A stretch of DNA of 64,000 nucleotides from Shewanella indica. Its GTDB lineage: Bacteria > Pseudomonadota > Gammaproteobacteria > Enterobacterales > Shewanellaceae. Below are positions 27,463 to 37,423 of this stretch, in pieces. Both the position numbers and the translations under genes were made by a program. The stretch lies in the NCBI RefSeq assembly GCF_002836975.1, contig NZ_NIJK01000027.1:298936-362935 (forward strand). The letters run 5' to 3'. Within the stretch, counting starts at the first letter, position 1. Every line of letters begins with the position of its first letter. Under the pieces are notes generated by a model. The model was not told where the DNA came from. It made no database searches and saw nothing but the letters and a program-made list of their open reading frames with translations.

Positions 27463-28022
27463 TGTAGTATCTGTCTCTAATGAACCGGAGTTATTCTAGC
27501 AAAGGCTTACGAAATCCCCTAGCCCCGTGAGCAAGCTCACAGTAAGACAAAACACAAAACGCTTAAGTTTCAATATCTAACATAAAAACTTGTGACTTAG
27601 ATCATAGTTAAACATTAATTTGTTAACATTTCATTTGTTAACAAATGCCTAATCCTAGTACAATGGATTGTATCGACAGAGACCTAGAGTTAAGCGTGTG
27701 ACCAGGCTAGCGCCATTACGCGACAGCATAAGTCTCTAATGATAACGACTCTGTACCAAATGTAATCTGGTTTTAAGATCGCATTTTCTGGATTTTCCAT
27801 GTCTTTCAGGAACTAAATCCCGCCACTGGGAATCCTAGAGAGTACAGTTCGCGCCTCTCCAGGTGGAGAGCATACTTTTTGCTAATCATGAAGTGTGTTG
27901 CCGTTTCATTTCAGTTTTGAACAGCACTTACGTGAACCCTGTGAATGTTGGCGTTTTAGAGAGTATAGCGGAGCGTCACCCGCGCTCATGGTTAGATAAA
28001 CTGATTTAATTAGGTAAATAAC
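27463..28022. other. arcA upstream region with long leader
   Basis: 560 bp without a convincing gene. It contains a CRP-like site (27591-27606), three GTTAA repeats at exactly 15-bp spacing (27607, 27622, 27637), a 16-bp palindrome CATTTGTTAACAAATG (27632-27647), a possible promoter (TTGTTA, 18 bp, TACAAT ending 27664), and a terminator-like hairpin CTCTCC-AGGT-GGAGAG followed by CATACTTTTT (27855-27880). Transcription from that promoter would leave a leader of about 350 nt. Confidence 0.5.
27591..27606. promoter_or_regulatory. Candidate CRP site upstream of arcA
   Basis: TGTGA-CTTAGA-TCATA matches the CRP consensus TGTGAnnnnnnTCACA at 9 of 10 positions. It abuts the GTTAA repeat series and lies about 55 bp upstream of the proposed -10 TACAAT. 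Confidence 0.45.
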
Positions 28023-28739
28023 ATGCAAAACCCGCACATTCTGATCGTTGAAGATGAAGCCGTTACCCGTAACACGCTGAGAAGTATTTTCGAGGCAGAA
28101 GGTTATGTGGTAACCGAAGCCAATGATGGCGCAGAGATGCACAAAGCCTTGCAGGAAAACAAGGTGAACCTGGTGGTTATGGATATCAATCTGCCAGGTA
28201 AGAATGGTTTGCTGTTGGCGCGGGAGTTGCGCGAAATCAACAATATCGGCCTCATCTTCCTTACCGGTCGTGATAACGAAGTAGACAAGATCTTGGGCCT
28301 GGAAATCGGTGCCGATGATTACATCACCAAACCGTTCAACCCTCGTGAGTTGACTATTCGTGCCCGCAACCTGCTGACTCGTGTCAACAGCTCAGGTGCT
28401 GAAATTGAAGAAAAGGCCGCCGTGGAACATTATCGTTTCAATGGTTGGAGCCTGGAGATCAACAGCCGTTCACTGGTCAGCCCTCAGGGTGAGTCTTACA
28501 AGCTGCCGCGTAGCGAATTCCGCGCCATGCTGCACTTTGTGGAAAACCCAGGCAAGATCCTCAGCCGCGCCGAGTTGCTGATGAAGATGACCGGCCGTGA
28601 GCTTAAGCCACATGACCGTACTGTTGATGTGACTATCCGCCGTATCCGTAAGCACTTCGAAAGTGTGCCTGATACACCGGAAATCATCGCCACCATCCAC
28701 GGCGAAGGCTACCGTTTCTGCGGTAATCTGGAAGACTGA
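28023..28739 (+). CDS. arcA: Aerobic respiration control response regulator ArcA
   Basis: A 238-residue OmpR-family response regulator, close to E. coli ArcA. The receiver domain has its acidic pocket in VEDEA, phospho-acceptor Asp54 in [12 protein letters not shown] and Lys in [10 protein letters not shown]. The winged-helix domain ends HGEGYRFCG. It is phosphorylated under low oxygen; in Shewanella the sensor role is split between ArcS and HptA, neither of which is here. AGGTAAATAAC precedes ATG. A long leader precedes it and a terminator follows. Confidence 0.97.
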   Translation: MQNPHILIVEDEAVTRNTLRSIFEAEGYVVTEANDGAEMHKALQENKVNLVVMDINLPGKNGLLLARELREINNIGLIFLTGRDNEVDKILGLEIGADDYITKPFNPRELTIRARNLLTRVNSSGAEIEEKAAVEHYRFNGWSLEINSRSLVSPQGESYKLPRSEFRAMLHFVENPGKILSRAELLMKMTGRELKPHDRTVDVTIRRIRKHFESVPDTPEIIATIHGEGYRFCGNLED

Positions 28740-28763
28740 TAAACACGCGTTATCGGCCCTGAA

Positions 28764-28795
28764 CAAAGCCAGCTTATCGAGCTGGCTTTTGTTTA
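28764..28795 (+). terminator. arcA terminator
   Basis: AAAGCCAGCT, TATCG, AGCTGGCTTTTGTTT forms a stem with a T-rich tail 25 bp after the arcA stop. Confidence 0.9.
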
Positions 28796-29012
28796 TCTGC
28801 TATCACCACTCCCCCTTCTACTGATATTTGCTGTGATTTCCTCACGGTAATGCTCTGCCAATCCCAGCGCCTTTATCTTAGATGGCTCCTTTATCTTAGG
28901 TAGCTCCTTTGCCACATATGCCAGTTTCGGAAACAGTTGCCATCCGATTGCCCATTGATATTCAGCGGCATCCGCCGAACTGAGTACAAACTTGATTCTG
29001 CTGGCTTAGTGG
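28793..29012 (-). pseudogene. Possible degraded ORF without a start codon
   Basis: On the minus strand a frame of about 70 codons runs open to a TAA at 28793. It contains protein-like segments such as FVLSSADAAEYQWAIGWQLF and PKLAYVAKELPKIK, and an internal duplication (LPKIKE/PSKIKA, a tandem 18-bp repeat at about 28871-28912). It has no ATG, GTG or TTG with a ribosome site near its 5' end, where a stop codon and the fusA2 terminator intrude. It may be a gene remnant or chance. Confidence 0.25.
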
Positions 29013-29030
29013 CACTGGATATTCGCCCAT

Positions 29031-29060
29031 AAAAAAACCCGCCATCAAGGCGGGTTTTTA
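29031..29060 (-). terminator. Terminator of the second EF-G gene
   Basis: AAAAAAACCCGCC, ATCAA, GGCGGGTTTTTA is a strong stem with a T-run on the minus strand, 17 bp past the stop. Confidence 0.9.
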
Positions 29061-29076
29061 TCAGGATAATTAATCC

Positions 29077-31167
29077 TTATTTCTTGGCTGCGTTACGAGC
29101 CTTGGTTTCTGCGATAACAGTCTCAGCCACGTTGGCAGGACATGGAGCATAGTGAGAGAACTCCATGGAGAACTGACCACGACCAGAAGTCATGGTACGC
29201 AGGTGACCGATGTAACCGAACATTTCTGCCAGTGGCACGTCAGCCTTAACACGTACGCCAGTCAGACCAGCTTCCTGATCCTTGATCATACCGCGACGAC
29301 GGTTCAGGTCACCGATAACGTCACCAACGTGATCGTCTGGAGTGAACACGTCAACCTTCATCACAGGTTCCAGCAACTGAGGCTTGGCCTTAGGCATAGA
29401 CTGACGGAATGCACCCTTGGCAGCGATTTCAAACGCGATCGCTGAGGAGTCAACTGCGTGGTAACCACCGTCGAACAGTTCAACTTCAACGTCCAGTACT
29501 GGGAAGCCAGCCAGAGGACCTTCGTTCATCATGTCTTCGAAGCCGCTTTCAACTGCTGGCCAGAATTCACGAGGTACGTTACCACCAACAACGCTGGAGG
29601 TGAACTTGAAGCCACTACCAGCTTCGCCTGGACGGATGCGGTAGTCGATCTTACCGAACTGACCAGAACCACCAGACTGCTTCTTGTGAGTGTAGCTGTC
29701 TTCAACGGCTTGAGTGATGGTTTCACGGTAAGCTACCTGTGGAGCACCAACCGTCAGTTCAACACCGTGAGTACGCTTCAGGATGTCTACTTTGATGTCC
29801 AGGTGCAATTCACCCATACCCTTAAGGATGGTTTCACCGGTTTCCTGGTCGGTTTCAACCTGGAATGATGGATCTTCTGCAACCATCTTACCCAGAGCAA
29901 CACCCAGCTTCTCAGAAGCGCCTTTGTCCTTAGGAGTTACAGCGATAGAGATTACTGGATCAGGGAAGATCATAGGCTCAAGAGTACATTCGTGCTTAGG
30001 ATCACACAGAGTGTGACCAGTCTGAACGTTCTTCATACCTACAACGGCGATGATGTCACCGGCTTGAGCAGAGTCGATCTCTTTACGATCGTTAGCGTGC
30101 ATCTCAACCATACGGCCGATACGCTCGGTCTTACCGGTAGCAGAGTTCAGGATAGTGTCACCTTTCTTCAGCTTACCAGAGTAGACACGGATAAAGGTCA
30201 GGGCGCCGAAACGGTCATCCATGATCTTGAACGCCAGAGCGCGCAGTGGCTCATCGGCAGATACAGTAGCGACTTCACCGGTTTCTTCACCAGTTTCTGG
30301 GTCAGTCAGAGGCTGAGGCTCAACTTCTGTTGGAGATGGCAGGTAGTCAACAACCGCATCCAGAACCAGCTGCATACCCTTATTACGGTAAGCAGAACCA
30401 CAGTAAGTGGGGAAGAATGACAGATTGATGGTACCCTTACGGATACAACGCTTCAGATCTTCGATAGAAGGCTCTTCACCTTCCATGTAAGCTTCCATCA
30501 GGTCGTCGTCCTGCTCAACGGCAGTCTCAACCAGGTGCTCACGGTACTCTTCAACCAGATCAACCATGTCTTCTGGAACTTCTTCTACAGAGTAGTTTTC
30601 TGGCAGACCAGAATCATCCCATACATAAGCTTTACGGTTCAGAACGTCAACAACGCCCTTAAACTCATCTTCAACGCCGATAGGCAGAGTCATAACCAAT
30701 GGAGTCGCAGCCAGAACGCGCTTGATCTGACCTACAACACGCAGGAAGTCGGCACCCATACGGTCCAACTTGTTTACGAAGATGATACGAGCAACTTCAG
30801 ATTCGTTAGCATAACGCCAGTTGGTTTCGGACTGAGGCTCAACACCACCGGAACCACAGAATACACCGATACCGCCGTCCAGAACTTTCAGAGAACGATA
30901 TACTTCAACTGTGAAGTCAACGTGTCCGGGTGTGTCGATGACGTTGAAACGGTGATCTTTCCAGAAGCAACTTACCGCAGCAGACTGAATGGTAATACCG
31001 CGCTCGGCTTCCTGCTCCATGAAGTCAGTAGTAGTGGTACCGTCGTGGCTGTCACCCATCTTGTGGATTTTGCCGGTCAGTTTCAGGATACGTTCTGTGG
31101 TAGTGGTTTTACCCGCGTCAACGTGAGCAAAAATACCAATGTTTCTGTATTTTGATAAGTCAGTCAT
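29077..31167 (-). CDS. fusA2: Elongation factor G, stand-alone paralogue (EF-G 2)
   Basis: A 696-residue translational GTPase that drives ribosome translocation or recycling. G motifs are G1 [13 protein letters not shown]2 ERGIT, G3 DTPGHVDFT and G4 [10 protein letters not shown]. Domain IV carries [13 protein letters not shown], and domain V ends near the acidic [11 protein letters not shown] tail. It is not in the str operon (no rpsL, rpsG or tuf nearby), so it is probably the second EF-G copy found in Shewanella and Vibrio rather than the primary one. The symbol is provisional. Codon choice looks highly biased, suggesting good expression. It is transcribed alone. Confidence 0.85.
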   Translation of the reverse strand: MTDLSKYRNIGIFAHVDAGKTTTTERILKLTGKIHKMGDSHDGTTTTDFMEQEAERGITIQSAAVSCFWKDHRFNVIDTPGHVDFTVEVYRSLKVLDGGIGVFCGSGGVEPQSETNWRYANESEVARIIFVNKLDRMGADFLRVVGQIKRVLAATPLVMTLPIGVEDEFKGVVDVLNRKAYVWDDSGLPENYSVEEVPEDMVDLVEEYREHLVETAVEQDDDLMEAYMEGEEPSIEDLKRCIRKGTINLSFFPTYCGSAYRNKGMQLVLDAVVDYLPSPTEVEPQPLTDPETGEETGEVATVSADEPLRALAFKIMDDRFGALTFIRVYSGKLKKGDTILNSATGKTERIGRMVEMHANDRKEIDSAQAGDIIAVVGMKNVQTGHTLCDPKHECTLEPMIFPDPVISIAVTPKDKGASEKLGVALGKMVAEDPSFQVETDQETGETILKGMGELHLDIKVDILKRTHGVELTVGAPQVAYRETITQAVEDSYTHKKQSGGSGQFGKIDYRIRPGEAGSGFKFTSSVVGGNVPREFWPAVESGFEDMMNEGPLAGFPVLDVEVELFDGGYHAVDSSAIAFEIAAKGAFRQSMPKAKPQLLEPVMKVDVFTPDDHVGDVIGDLNRRRGMIKDQEAGLTGVRVKADVPLAEMFGYIGHLRTMTSGRGQFSMEFSHYAPCPANVAETVIAETKARNAAKK

Positions 31168-31428
31168 GATTCAACTTCAAATGATTAGTTAATAGGAGAC
31201 GGAGTATGCCACTTCAAAGCTGCGACAGACGGAACCCCATAAATAAGGCGCGTATTATAACACCGAAACCCCCATAGGCTGCAATCAACAGTTTCAATTT
31301 TCACCAGTTTGTCACCGCTAACGAATAAAAAAAATAAAACACCATAAATTCAACATCTTGAGCACACATACTTTCACTATTCGGGTCATAAACACGGAAA
31401 TTGACTTCATAAAAGTGCGGCTCTAACC

Positions 31429-32862
31429 TCAAACCGATGAATTTGGCCCGATTTTATTGGCTCGATCATATTCAGGATCGCAGCAAATTCTGTTACGGCC
31501 TTCTGACTTGGCCCGATACAAAGCCAGGTCAGCCCGATCAAATGCGCTCCAAATAGACTCTCCGGGTTTCAGCTCTGTCAGGCCAAAACTACAGCTAAGG
31601 CTAACACCGGCAGAAAAGGGATAAACAGTCATCGCCGATGCCAAGCGCTCACACAAATGCCTTGCCTGAATACAATCAGTATCCGGGCAAATAATCATAA
31701 ACTCCTCACCGCCCCAACGGGCCACCAGGTCGATTTCGCGGGCTCCCTCCATGAGCAGAGAAGCCAGATCACTGAGTATGGAATCACCCACGCTGTGACC
31801 ATGGCGATCATTGATATCTTTAAAGAAATCTATGTCTATCACTATCAGTGATGTATGCCCTTGCGCTGCGTCACTGCGATGTTCTGGCGCAAAATGTCGA
31901 TGAAAGTAGTGACGGTTATACAACTTGGTTAAAGGATCGTGGGTCGAAATAAACTCAAGTTCCTTATTGGTTTCCAATAGCTGATTACGCAGTTTCTCCA
32001 ACTGTTGATTCTTGGCTGTCAGCTCCCGGTTATACTTACTAATCCAGCGGTAGCGCGCCAACAAAGCGCCGAAGACCAGTGTTATCACAACCATAAGCTG
32101 CCAAGTCAGCCCTCTATTCGTCTGCTCCAACACCGCCATATTGCTCCACTGACGATACAGCCTGGCCCTGTGGTCGTCAGAAATCTGCGCCAACAAACGA
32201 TTTAGATCGGGCAGCATCCACTTGCTATTCTCAGTCACCGCCATCCGGAACTGATCCTCAGGCCCGGCCCAACCGGCGATTTTGAGGTTAAACAAGCCGC
32301 TCTGCTGAATGCGGGCATTGATGGAATACATAGAACCAATAAACAGATCAGCCTCACCGCTGGATACCATCTCCAGCCCCTGCTGCTCCGTCTCGGCCAG
32401 CATAATGTGGATCTTGGGATAGTTCTGACGCACATAATCCAGCAAGCGGTAACCTCTGGGGATCACCAGACTTCTATTCCCGACCTGTTCCATACTTTGT
32501 AGAAAGGGTTGCTCGCGGCGGGAAACCAACACATTGGGAGAGCGACTATAGATATCAGTGAAGGATAAATATTCGGCGCGCCTGGAGGTATAGTTGAGCA
32601 TGGGAGTAAATACGCACTGTTGTTGCTTCAAATATGTCAATGTCTGCTGCCAACTGGCGGTGGGCACTAACTGAAACTGCCAATCAGTCTGCTCTTCAAT
32701 GAATTCAAGAAAGCCGGATGAAATGCCCACATGTTTGCCTTGGTCTATGCCTTCATAGGGCATCCAGTCGGGGTCGACACAATAGGGAATCGTGACTGCA
32801 TTGACTGCGGCCGTTGCCAGTAAAAGGTTGCCAAACAATATGGGCCGCAAAAATGTCAGCAA
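31429..32862 (-). CDS. Diguanylate cyclase with periplasmic solute-binding sensor
   Basis: A 477-residue membrane protein. A signal or anchor segment (1-22) is followed by a periplasmic SBP_bac_3-type solute-binding domain (about 25-245; begins PYCVDPDWMPYEG), a transmembrane helix (about 255-275), a short coiled coil, and a C-terminal GGDEF domain with GGEEF in RWGGEEFMIICPD (near 382). It should make cyclic di-GMP in response to a periplasmic ligand, perhaps an amino acid. TTG at 32862 is the likely start, preceded by GAGAG at 8 bp and followed at once by the hydrophobic N-terminus. No EAL domain is present. Confidence 0.92.
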   Translation of the reverse strand: MLTFLRPILFGNLLLATAAVNAVTIPYCVDPDWMPYEGIDQGKHVGISSGFLEFIEEQTDWQFQLVPTASWQQTLTYLKQQQCVFTPMLNYTSRRAEYLSFTDIYSRSPNVLVSRREQPFLQSMEQVGNRSLVIPRGYRLLDYVRQNYPKIHIMLAETEQQGLEMVSSGEADLFIGSMYSINARIQQSGLFNLKIAGWAGPEDQFRMAVTENSKWMLPDLNRLLAQISDDHRARLYRQWSNMAVLEQTNRGLTWQLMVVITLVFGALLARYRWISKYNRELTAKNQQLEKLRNQLLETNKELEFISTHDPLTKLYNRHYFHRHFAPEHRSDAAQGHTSLIVIDIDFFKDINDRHGHSVGDSILSDLASLLMEGAREIDLVARWGGEEFMIICPDTDCIQARHLCERLASAMTVYPFSAGVSLSCSFGLTELKPGESIWSAFDRADLALYRAKSEGRNRICCDPEYDRANKIGPNSSV

Positions 32863-32913
32863 AGTGTTTACTCTCAGGCGAGTCAGAATACATAGAATTT
32901 TAGTCCATAAACT

Positions 32914-33099
32914 TTACTCTCTCATTCTGAGGAGCACTCTACTGCTATCGGCCAGTTCCCGCTTGAGCTGCTCAAGCGAGCACCCGGACGGCGCCAAAGA
33001 TACCAGCTGTTCATTGCTCAAGCTTTGCCAGTTGGCCTCAATCTGCCCGGCATGGCTGAGATGCAACTCAGCCATGCTGACTACGCGGATCACGCCCAT
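32914..33099 (-). CDS. Small hypothetical protein (61 aa)
   Basis: A 61-residue soluble protein of unknown family with a helical C-terminal half (EQLKRELADSSRVLLRMRE). CAGGGAGAGTCGTAG provides a good ribosome site, which is the main reason to call it. It lies 51 bp upstream of the diguanylate cyclase in the same direction and could share its transcript. No signal peptide or membrane helix is visible. Confidence 0.45.
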   Translation of the reverse strand: MGVIRVVSMAELHLSHAGQIEANWQSLSNEQLVSLAPSGCSLEQLKRELADSSRVLLRMRE

Positions 33100-33426
33100 C
33101 TACGACTCTCCCTGTCCGCCCCAAGGTAATTAGGCTCCCTTGGTAAAACTCCTTGTTGCCTGTGGCGCTTTTTTTGCGCGCTTGGATGGTACTGCACGTT
33201 TTTACAAACAGCAGTTCAGAAATATCTGAAACTTTGGCTTTTTCCGATGTTTTTCGCGTCGTTAGCCGTAAAGCCATACTTTTGAGGGGGGGCTTTCATT
33301 CGAAATGATGACCGTCATTTACCCCCAGGTGCCAGCTCACAGCAAAGTGTTGCTGCTATAGCCTGAGACCGGGGTTCTGGGCTATCATCTGGCCCCATAA
33401 TTTCAGCGTATTCCAAAGCAGTATTC
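33100..33426. other. Intergenic region between small ORF and yheS
   Basis: 327 bp between divergent genes with no plausible ORF. It holds a 16-bp palindrome TTCAGA-AATA-TCTGAA (33215-33230) that could be an operator; I cannot assign its regulator. Confidence 0.4.
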
Positions 33427-35334
33427 ATGATCACCATTTCCGATGCCCAGTTGATCCGTGGCACCAAGACCTTGCTTGACGAGGCCTCATTGACTATTTA
33501 TCCCGGCCACAAGGTGGGATTAGTCGGCGCCAACGGTACGGGCAAGTCCTCATTGCTGGCCCTGATTTTAGGGCAACTACACCTGGACAAAGGCGAGATC
33601 AGCGTGCCATCCCAGTGGCGCATTGCAACCGTTGCCCAGGAGACCCCGGCGCTGGAGGTATCGGCACTGGAATATGTGCTCGATGGCGATAGTGAGTTTC
33701 GCGAGCTCGAAACCCAGCTGGCCAAGGCTGAAGCCGAGGATAATGGCCACAGGATAGCCGAACTGCACGGCAAGCTTGATGCCGTAGGCGGCTACAGCAT
33801 ACGTGCCCGTGCCGGTACCCTGCTGGCAGGTCTTGGCTTTACCGAGGCCCAGCAGAGCCATCCGGTGAAGAGTTTCTCCGGCGGCTGGCGGATGCGCCTC
33901 AATCTGGCGCAGGCACTGCTGTGTCGCTCAGAATTATTGCTGCTCGATGAGCCCACCAACCACCTGGATCTGGATACCATGTACTGGCTGGAAGGTTGGA
34001 TTAAATCCTATCAAGGCACGCTGGTGCTGATCAGCCACGACCGTGACTTTATCGATGCCATAGTGGACGAAATCGTCCATGTGGAACACCAAAAACTTAA
34101 CTTCTACAAGGGTAACTACAGCGCCTTTGAACACACTCGTGCCGAACGTATGGCCCAGCAACAGGTGGCCTATGAACGCCAGCAGCGAGAGAGAGCGCAT
34201 ATGCAGTCTTTTGTAGACCGCTTCCGTTACAAGGCCAGTAAGGCCAAACAGGCCCAAAGTCGCCTGAAGGCACTGGAAAAGATGACTGAGCTGATGCCTT
34301 CCAAGGCCGACAGCCCTTTCTATATGGAGTTTCGCGAGCCGGATGCGCTGCCCACCCCCTTGGTGAAGATGGAAGATGTGTCGGTCGGCTACGGCGACAA
34401 GGCTATTCTCAACAAGGTGCACCTCAATCTGGTGCCCGGTGCCCGCATCGGTTTATTGGGTCGTAATGGTGCCGGTAAGTCCACCCTGATTAAGTTGCTG
34501 TCTGAGCAACTCTCGCCCATGCGCGGCCTGTACGAGCCCAATCCCGGGCTCAATATCGGCTACTTTGCCCAGCATCAGATAGAGTTTCTGCAGCTGGATG
34601 ATACCCCGCTGCAGCATCTGCAGCGCCTGGCCCCCAATGCCCGCGAACAGGAGTTGAGAGACTTCCTCGGTGGCTTTGGATTCCAGGGAGATATGGCGCT
34701 GGCCCAAGTGCGTCCCTTCTCCGGTGGTGAAAAGGCCCGTCTGGTACTGGCGCTGCTGGTTTGGCAACGCCCCAATCTATTGCTGCTCGATGAGCCCACC
34801 AACCACCTGGATCTGGAGATGCGCCACGCCCTGACCGTTGCACTGCAGGGCTTTGAAGGCGCCATGGTGATAGTGTCCCACGACCGTCACCTGCTGAGAC
34901 TCACCTGCAACGACTATTACCTGGTCGATGGCGGCGAAGTGCGGATGTTCGATGGCGATCTGGATGACTATCACCAGTGGTTGCTGGATGCCGCCAAAGC
35001 TGCAACGGCAAGCGTGTCTCAGGTTGACGAAGCCTCACCGGCCCAGGACAAGAAACTGCAAAAGCGCCTGGAAGCTGAATTGAGGCAAAAACTATCACCA
35101 CTGAAGAAACGCCAGGCCAAACTGGAAGCCGAGCAAAGCCTGGCTACCGACAGATTGGCGGAGCTGGAAAATCTGCTGGCGGATACTTCTCTCTACGAAG
35201 CCGAACAAAAGCCCAGACTGACGGAGATCCTCGCCGAGCGCACCCAACTTTCGCAGGCGCTGGAAGAGAGTGAAATGAACTGGTTGGAACTTCAGGAAGA
35301 GATAGACACCATCGAAGCCGAGTCAGGCCTTTGA
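33427..35334 (+). CDS. yheS: ABC-F family ATPase YheS
   Basis: A 635-residue cytoplasmic protein with two ABC ATPase domains and no membrane part, closely following E. coli YheS (637 residues). Walker A motifs are GANGTGKSS and GRNGAGKST, signatures SGGWR and SGGEK, and LLLDEPTNHLDL occurs twice. The interdomain linker (about 230-300) is rich in basic and Gln residues, as in ribosome-binding ABC-F proteins, and the C-terminus (about 540-635) is a coiled coil. It probably acts on ribosomes in the E-site to relieve stalling. The yheT-yheU-prkB genes lie further on, separated by the GMC pair. Confidence 0.95.
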   Translation: MITISDAQLIRGTKTLLDEASLTIYPGHKVGLVGANGTGKSSLLALILGQLHLDKGEISVPSQWRIATVAQETPALEVSALEYVLDGDSEFRELETQLAKAEAEDNGHRIAELHGKLDAVGGYSIRARAGTLLAGLGFTEAQQSHPVKSFSGGWRMRLNLAQALLCRSELLLLDEPTNHLDLDTMYWLEGWIKSYQGTLVLISHDRDFIDAIVDEIVHVEHQKLNFYKGNYSAFEHTRAERMAQQQVAYERQQRERAHMQSFVDRFRYKASKAKQAQSRLKALEKMTELMPSKADSPFYMEFREPDALPTPLVKMEDVSVGYGDKAILNKVHLNLVPGARIGLLGRNGAGKSTLIKLLSEQLSPMRGLYEPNPGLNIGYFAQHQIEFLQLDDTPLQHLQRLAPNAREQELRDFLGGFGFQGDMALAQVRPFSGGEKARLVLALLVWQRPNLLLLDEPTNHLDLEMRHALTVALQGFEGAMVIVSHDRHLLRLTCNDYYLVDGGEVRMFDGDLDDYHQWLLDAAKAATASVSQVDEASPAQDKKLQKRLEAELRQKLSPLKKRQAKLEAEQSLATDRLAELENLLADTSLYEAEQKPRLTEILAERTQLSQALEESEMNWLELQEEIDTIEAESGL

Positions 35335-35378
35335 GCCGGGGAAACCCGGGTGTTGAGATTGCAAGCAAGGAGAAAAGC

Positions 35379-35831
35379 GTGCCACATACGAGTCTGTTTA
35401 CCTCTAGTCTTTGGCAGGAATGTGAAACACTTTACCCGGCGCTGGAAAGCCTGCTGATAAAGCTGCAGGACGAACACGGCCTGATAGTCAACCTCTTGCT
35501 GCTGGCGCTGACCCTGGACAACAAAGGCGTTAGCCTCAACCAAGGCTCGTGGGCCCAGCTCCACAGCGAAGTGGAGCAATGGGAAAGCGGTATTCTGCGC
35601 CCCTATCGGCGACTGAGACGCCTGGCCAAACCCAACCTGGGACAAACCGAGTACCAACAGATGTTGGATGTCGAGCTGATGATGGAACGCAGAGGGCAGC
35701 AGCTGATATTGCACAAACTCAACGGCCTGCCTCGCAGCGTCACTGAAGACAGGCAACACAATCTCAGTACCTATCTGGCGCAGTTCAACCTCAGTCCTCA
35801 GCAATATCCTGCACTGCTGGCTCAGGCTTGA
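35379..35831 (+). CDS. TIGR02444 family protein
   Basis: A 150-residue cytoplasmic protein of the TIGR02444 (DUF2390) type, recognised from SLWQECETLYPALESLLIKLQ, VNLLLLALTLDNKG and RPYRRLRRLAK. GTG at 35379 is preferred over a frame 16 codons longer: AAGGAG lies 6 bp before it and family members begin near this point. It follows yheS by 44 bp and is probably co-transcribed. Its 3' end overlaps the convergent GMC oxidoreductase gene by 41 bp. Function unknown. Confidence 0.8.
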   Translation: MPHTSLFTSSLWQECETLYPALESLLIKLQDEHGLIVNLLLLALTLDNKGVSLNQGSWAQLHSEVEQWESGILRPYRRLRRLAKPNLGQTEYQQMLDVELMMERRGQQLILHKLNGLPRSVTEDRQHNLSTYLAQFNLSPQQYPALLAQA

Positions 35832-37404
35832 GCCTCCGGGCCAGCAAGCTGGCGTTGCGCGCCGTCAAACCATAGATGCTCAATTGAGGATTGGCTCCCA
35901 AACTGCTGGGAAATACAGAGCCATCCATCACCGACAGATTGCTGTAGTAATGCGCCTGGCCTTCGCTGTTCACCCAGGATAACTGCCTGTTTTCACCCAT
36001 GGCGCAGCCGCCCATCACATGCGCTGAAGCCACTATGGTCTTCAGTGGCGCCAGCAGCATCTCAGCAATAACCTGTTTGGCCTCTTGCCAGGAGGACAAA
36101 ATTCCGGCGCCCTCATTGATGGGCATAACCTGCTCGGCGCCTGCGGCAAACTGCAGCTCGGCCATGCTGGCAAAGGCCCTTCTGGCGGCGGCAAACAAGG
36201 CCGGCGTCAGGGGGTAATCCAGGGCAGTGCCTTTATCTGTCAGCAATACCTGACCACCGGGCAATTCCGGCGAAAAGCCATCCCGGATCAGGGCTATGGT
36301 GACCTGCAGATGATTGAACCAGGACATCAACTCGGCATGCTGTGGCCCATAGCCCAAGGTCTTGGAGGCGATAAGCACAGGGTGCACCGGCGGTACTTCC
36401 AGCTTATATCCAGGTTGACCAGTGGCACCATCTTGCCAAACAAACTGATCCGAATATATCGACTGCGGTGCCCCGGAGTGGGCATTGATTGCTTCCCGAA
36501 AGCGGGCGCCGCTGAGTACGGTTGGGTGTAAACAGGTCTGCTTGCCGAGGCGCTGATAGGGATCTGTCATTTGTGAGCGCAGCAGCAATGCCGGAGTGTG
36601 GATTGCCCCGGCCGCCACCACATAATGACGGGCGCGGATCATCAATTTGACACCTGTAGGCTTGTTATAGCCATCGAGCGCCTCGGCTCTAAGGGCAAAA
36701 ACCCGCTCACCATGATGCTCGAAGCGTTCGGCGCGAACATGGCTGTATAGCTCTGCCCCGGCATTCAGGGCAGCAGGTATTGTGGTGACCAGCATGGATT
36801 GCTTGGCATTCACCGGGCAGCCCATGCCGCAGTACCCAGTGTTCCAGCAGCCCAGCACATTGCGTTTGATAACTGTGTAGTCCCAGCCAAGCGCGACACA
36901 GCCATCCCTGAGGGCCTGGTTGTTGCGGTTGGGATCTATCGGCCAGCGACTGATATTGAGCCTTTGCTCCATCTTGTCGAACCAGGGATCCAGCTCGCTG
37001 CGGGACAAACCTTTAACCCCAAGGCTTTGCCAATAATCCAAGGTGGCTTTGGGGGTTCGAATCGAAGTAGTCCAGTTGACTGTGGTGGAGCCGCCGACCG
37101 ACTTGCCCTGAAAAATACCTATCCCCTTATCCAGGGTCTTCATGGCCGCCGCTTGCTGGTAGAGTTCTGGATAGGCGCGGCGCTCCTCCATCACAAAGTC
37201 AGACGATGACTTGAGCGGCCCGGCCTCCAACAGCAAGACCCTGAGCCCAGCCTGAGTCAATATTTCAGCCGCCGTACCGCCACCGGCACCTGTGCCTATG
37301 ATGACGACATCAGTCTCCAGTTCAAGATCCTCGGCCAAAGAGGCACCATCTGTATGTTTCCAACCTGTGGCCAGCCCGGCCAAAATGGGATCAGCTATCG
37401 ACAA
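35791..37404 (-). CDS. GMC family oxidoreductase
   Basis: A flavoprotein of about 537 residues. The FAD Rossmann motif is VVIIGTGAGGGTAAEILTQAG, with LLLEAG after it, and GMC signature segments are GKSVGGSTTVNWTTS and VMGGCAMGENRQ (C-terminal catalytic His region). It should oxidise an alcohol or sugar substrate. TTG at 37404 has GGAG 7 bp before it and follows the partner gene by 19 bp; a longer frame from 37482 would overlap that gene by 58 bp. It has no signal peptide of its own, so export would be by piggyback on the Tat-signal subunit. No cytochrome subunit is next to it. Confidence 0.85.
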   Translation of the reverse strand: MSIADPILAGLATGWKHTDGASLAEDLELETDVVIIGTGAGGGTAAEILTQAGLRVLLLEAGPLKSSSDFVMEERRAYPELYQQAAAMKTLDKGIGIFQGKSVGGSTTVNWTTSIRTPKATLDYWQSLGVKGLSRSELDPWFDKMEQRLNISRWPIDPNRNNQALRDGCVALGWDYTVIKRNVLGCWNTGYCGMGCPVNAKQSMLVTTIPAALNAGAELYSHVRAERFEHHGERVFALRAEALDGYNKPTGVKLMIRARHYVVAAGAIHTPALLLRSQMTDPYQRLGKQTCLHPTVLSGARFREAINAHSGAPQSIYSDQFVWQDGATGQPGYKLEVPPVHPVLIASKTLGYGPQHAELMSWFNHLQVTIALIRDGFSPELPGGQVLLTDKGTALDYPLTPALFAAARRAFASMAELQFAAGAEQVMPINEGAGILSSWQEAKQVIAEMLLAPLKTIVASAHVMGGCAMGENRQLSWVNSEGQAHYYSNLSVMDGSVFPSSLGANPQLSIYGLTARNASLLARRLKPEPAVQDIAED

Positions 37405-37423
37405 ATGTGTCTCCAGTCGGGTA

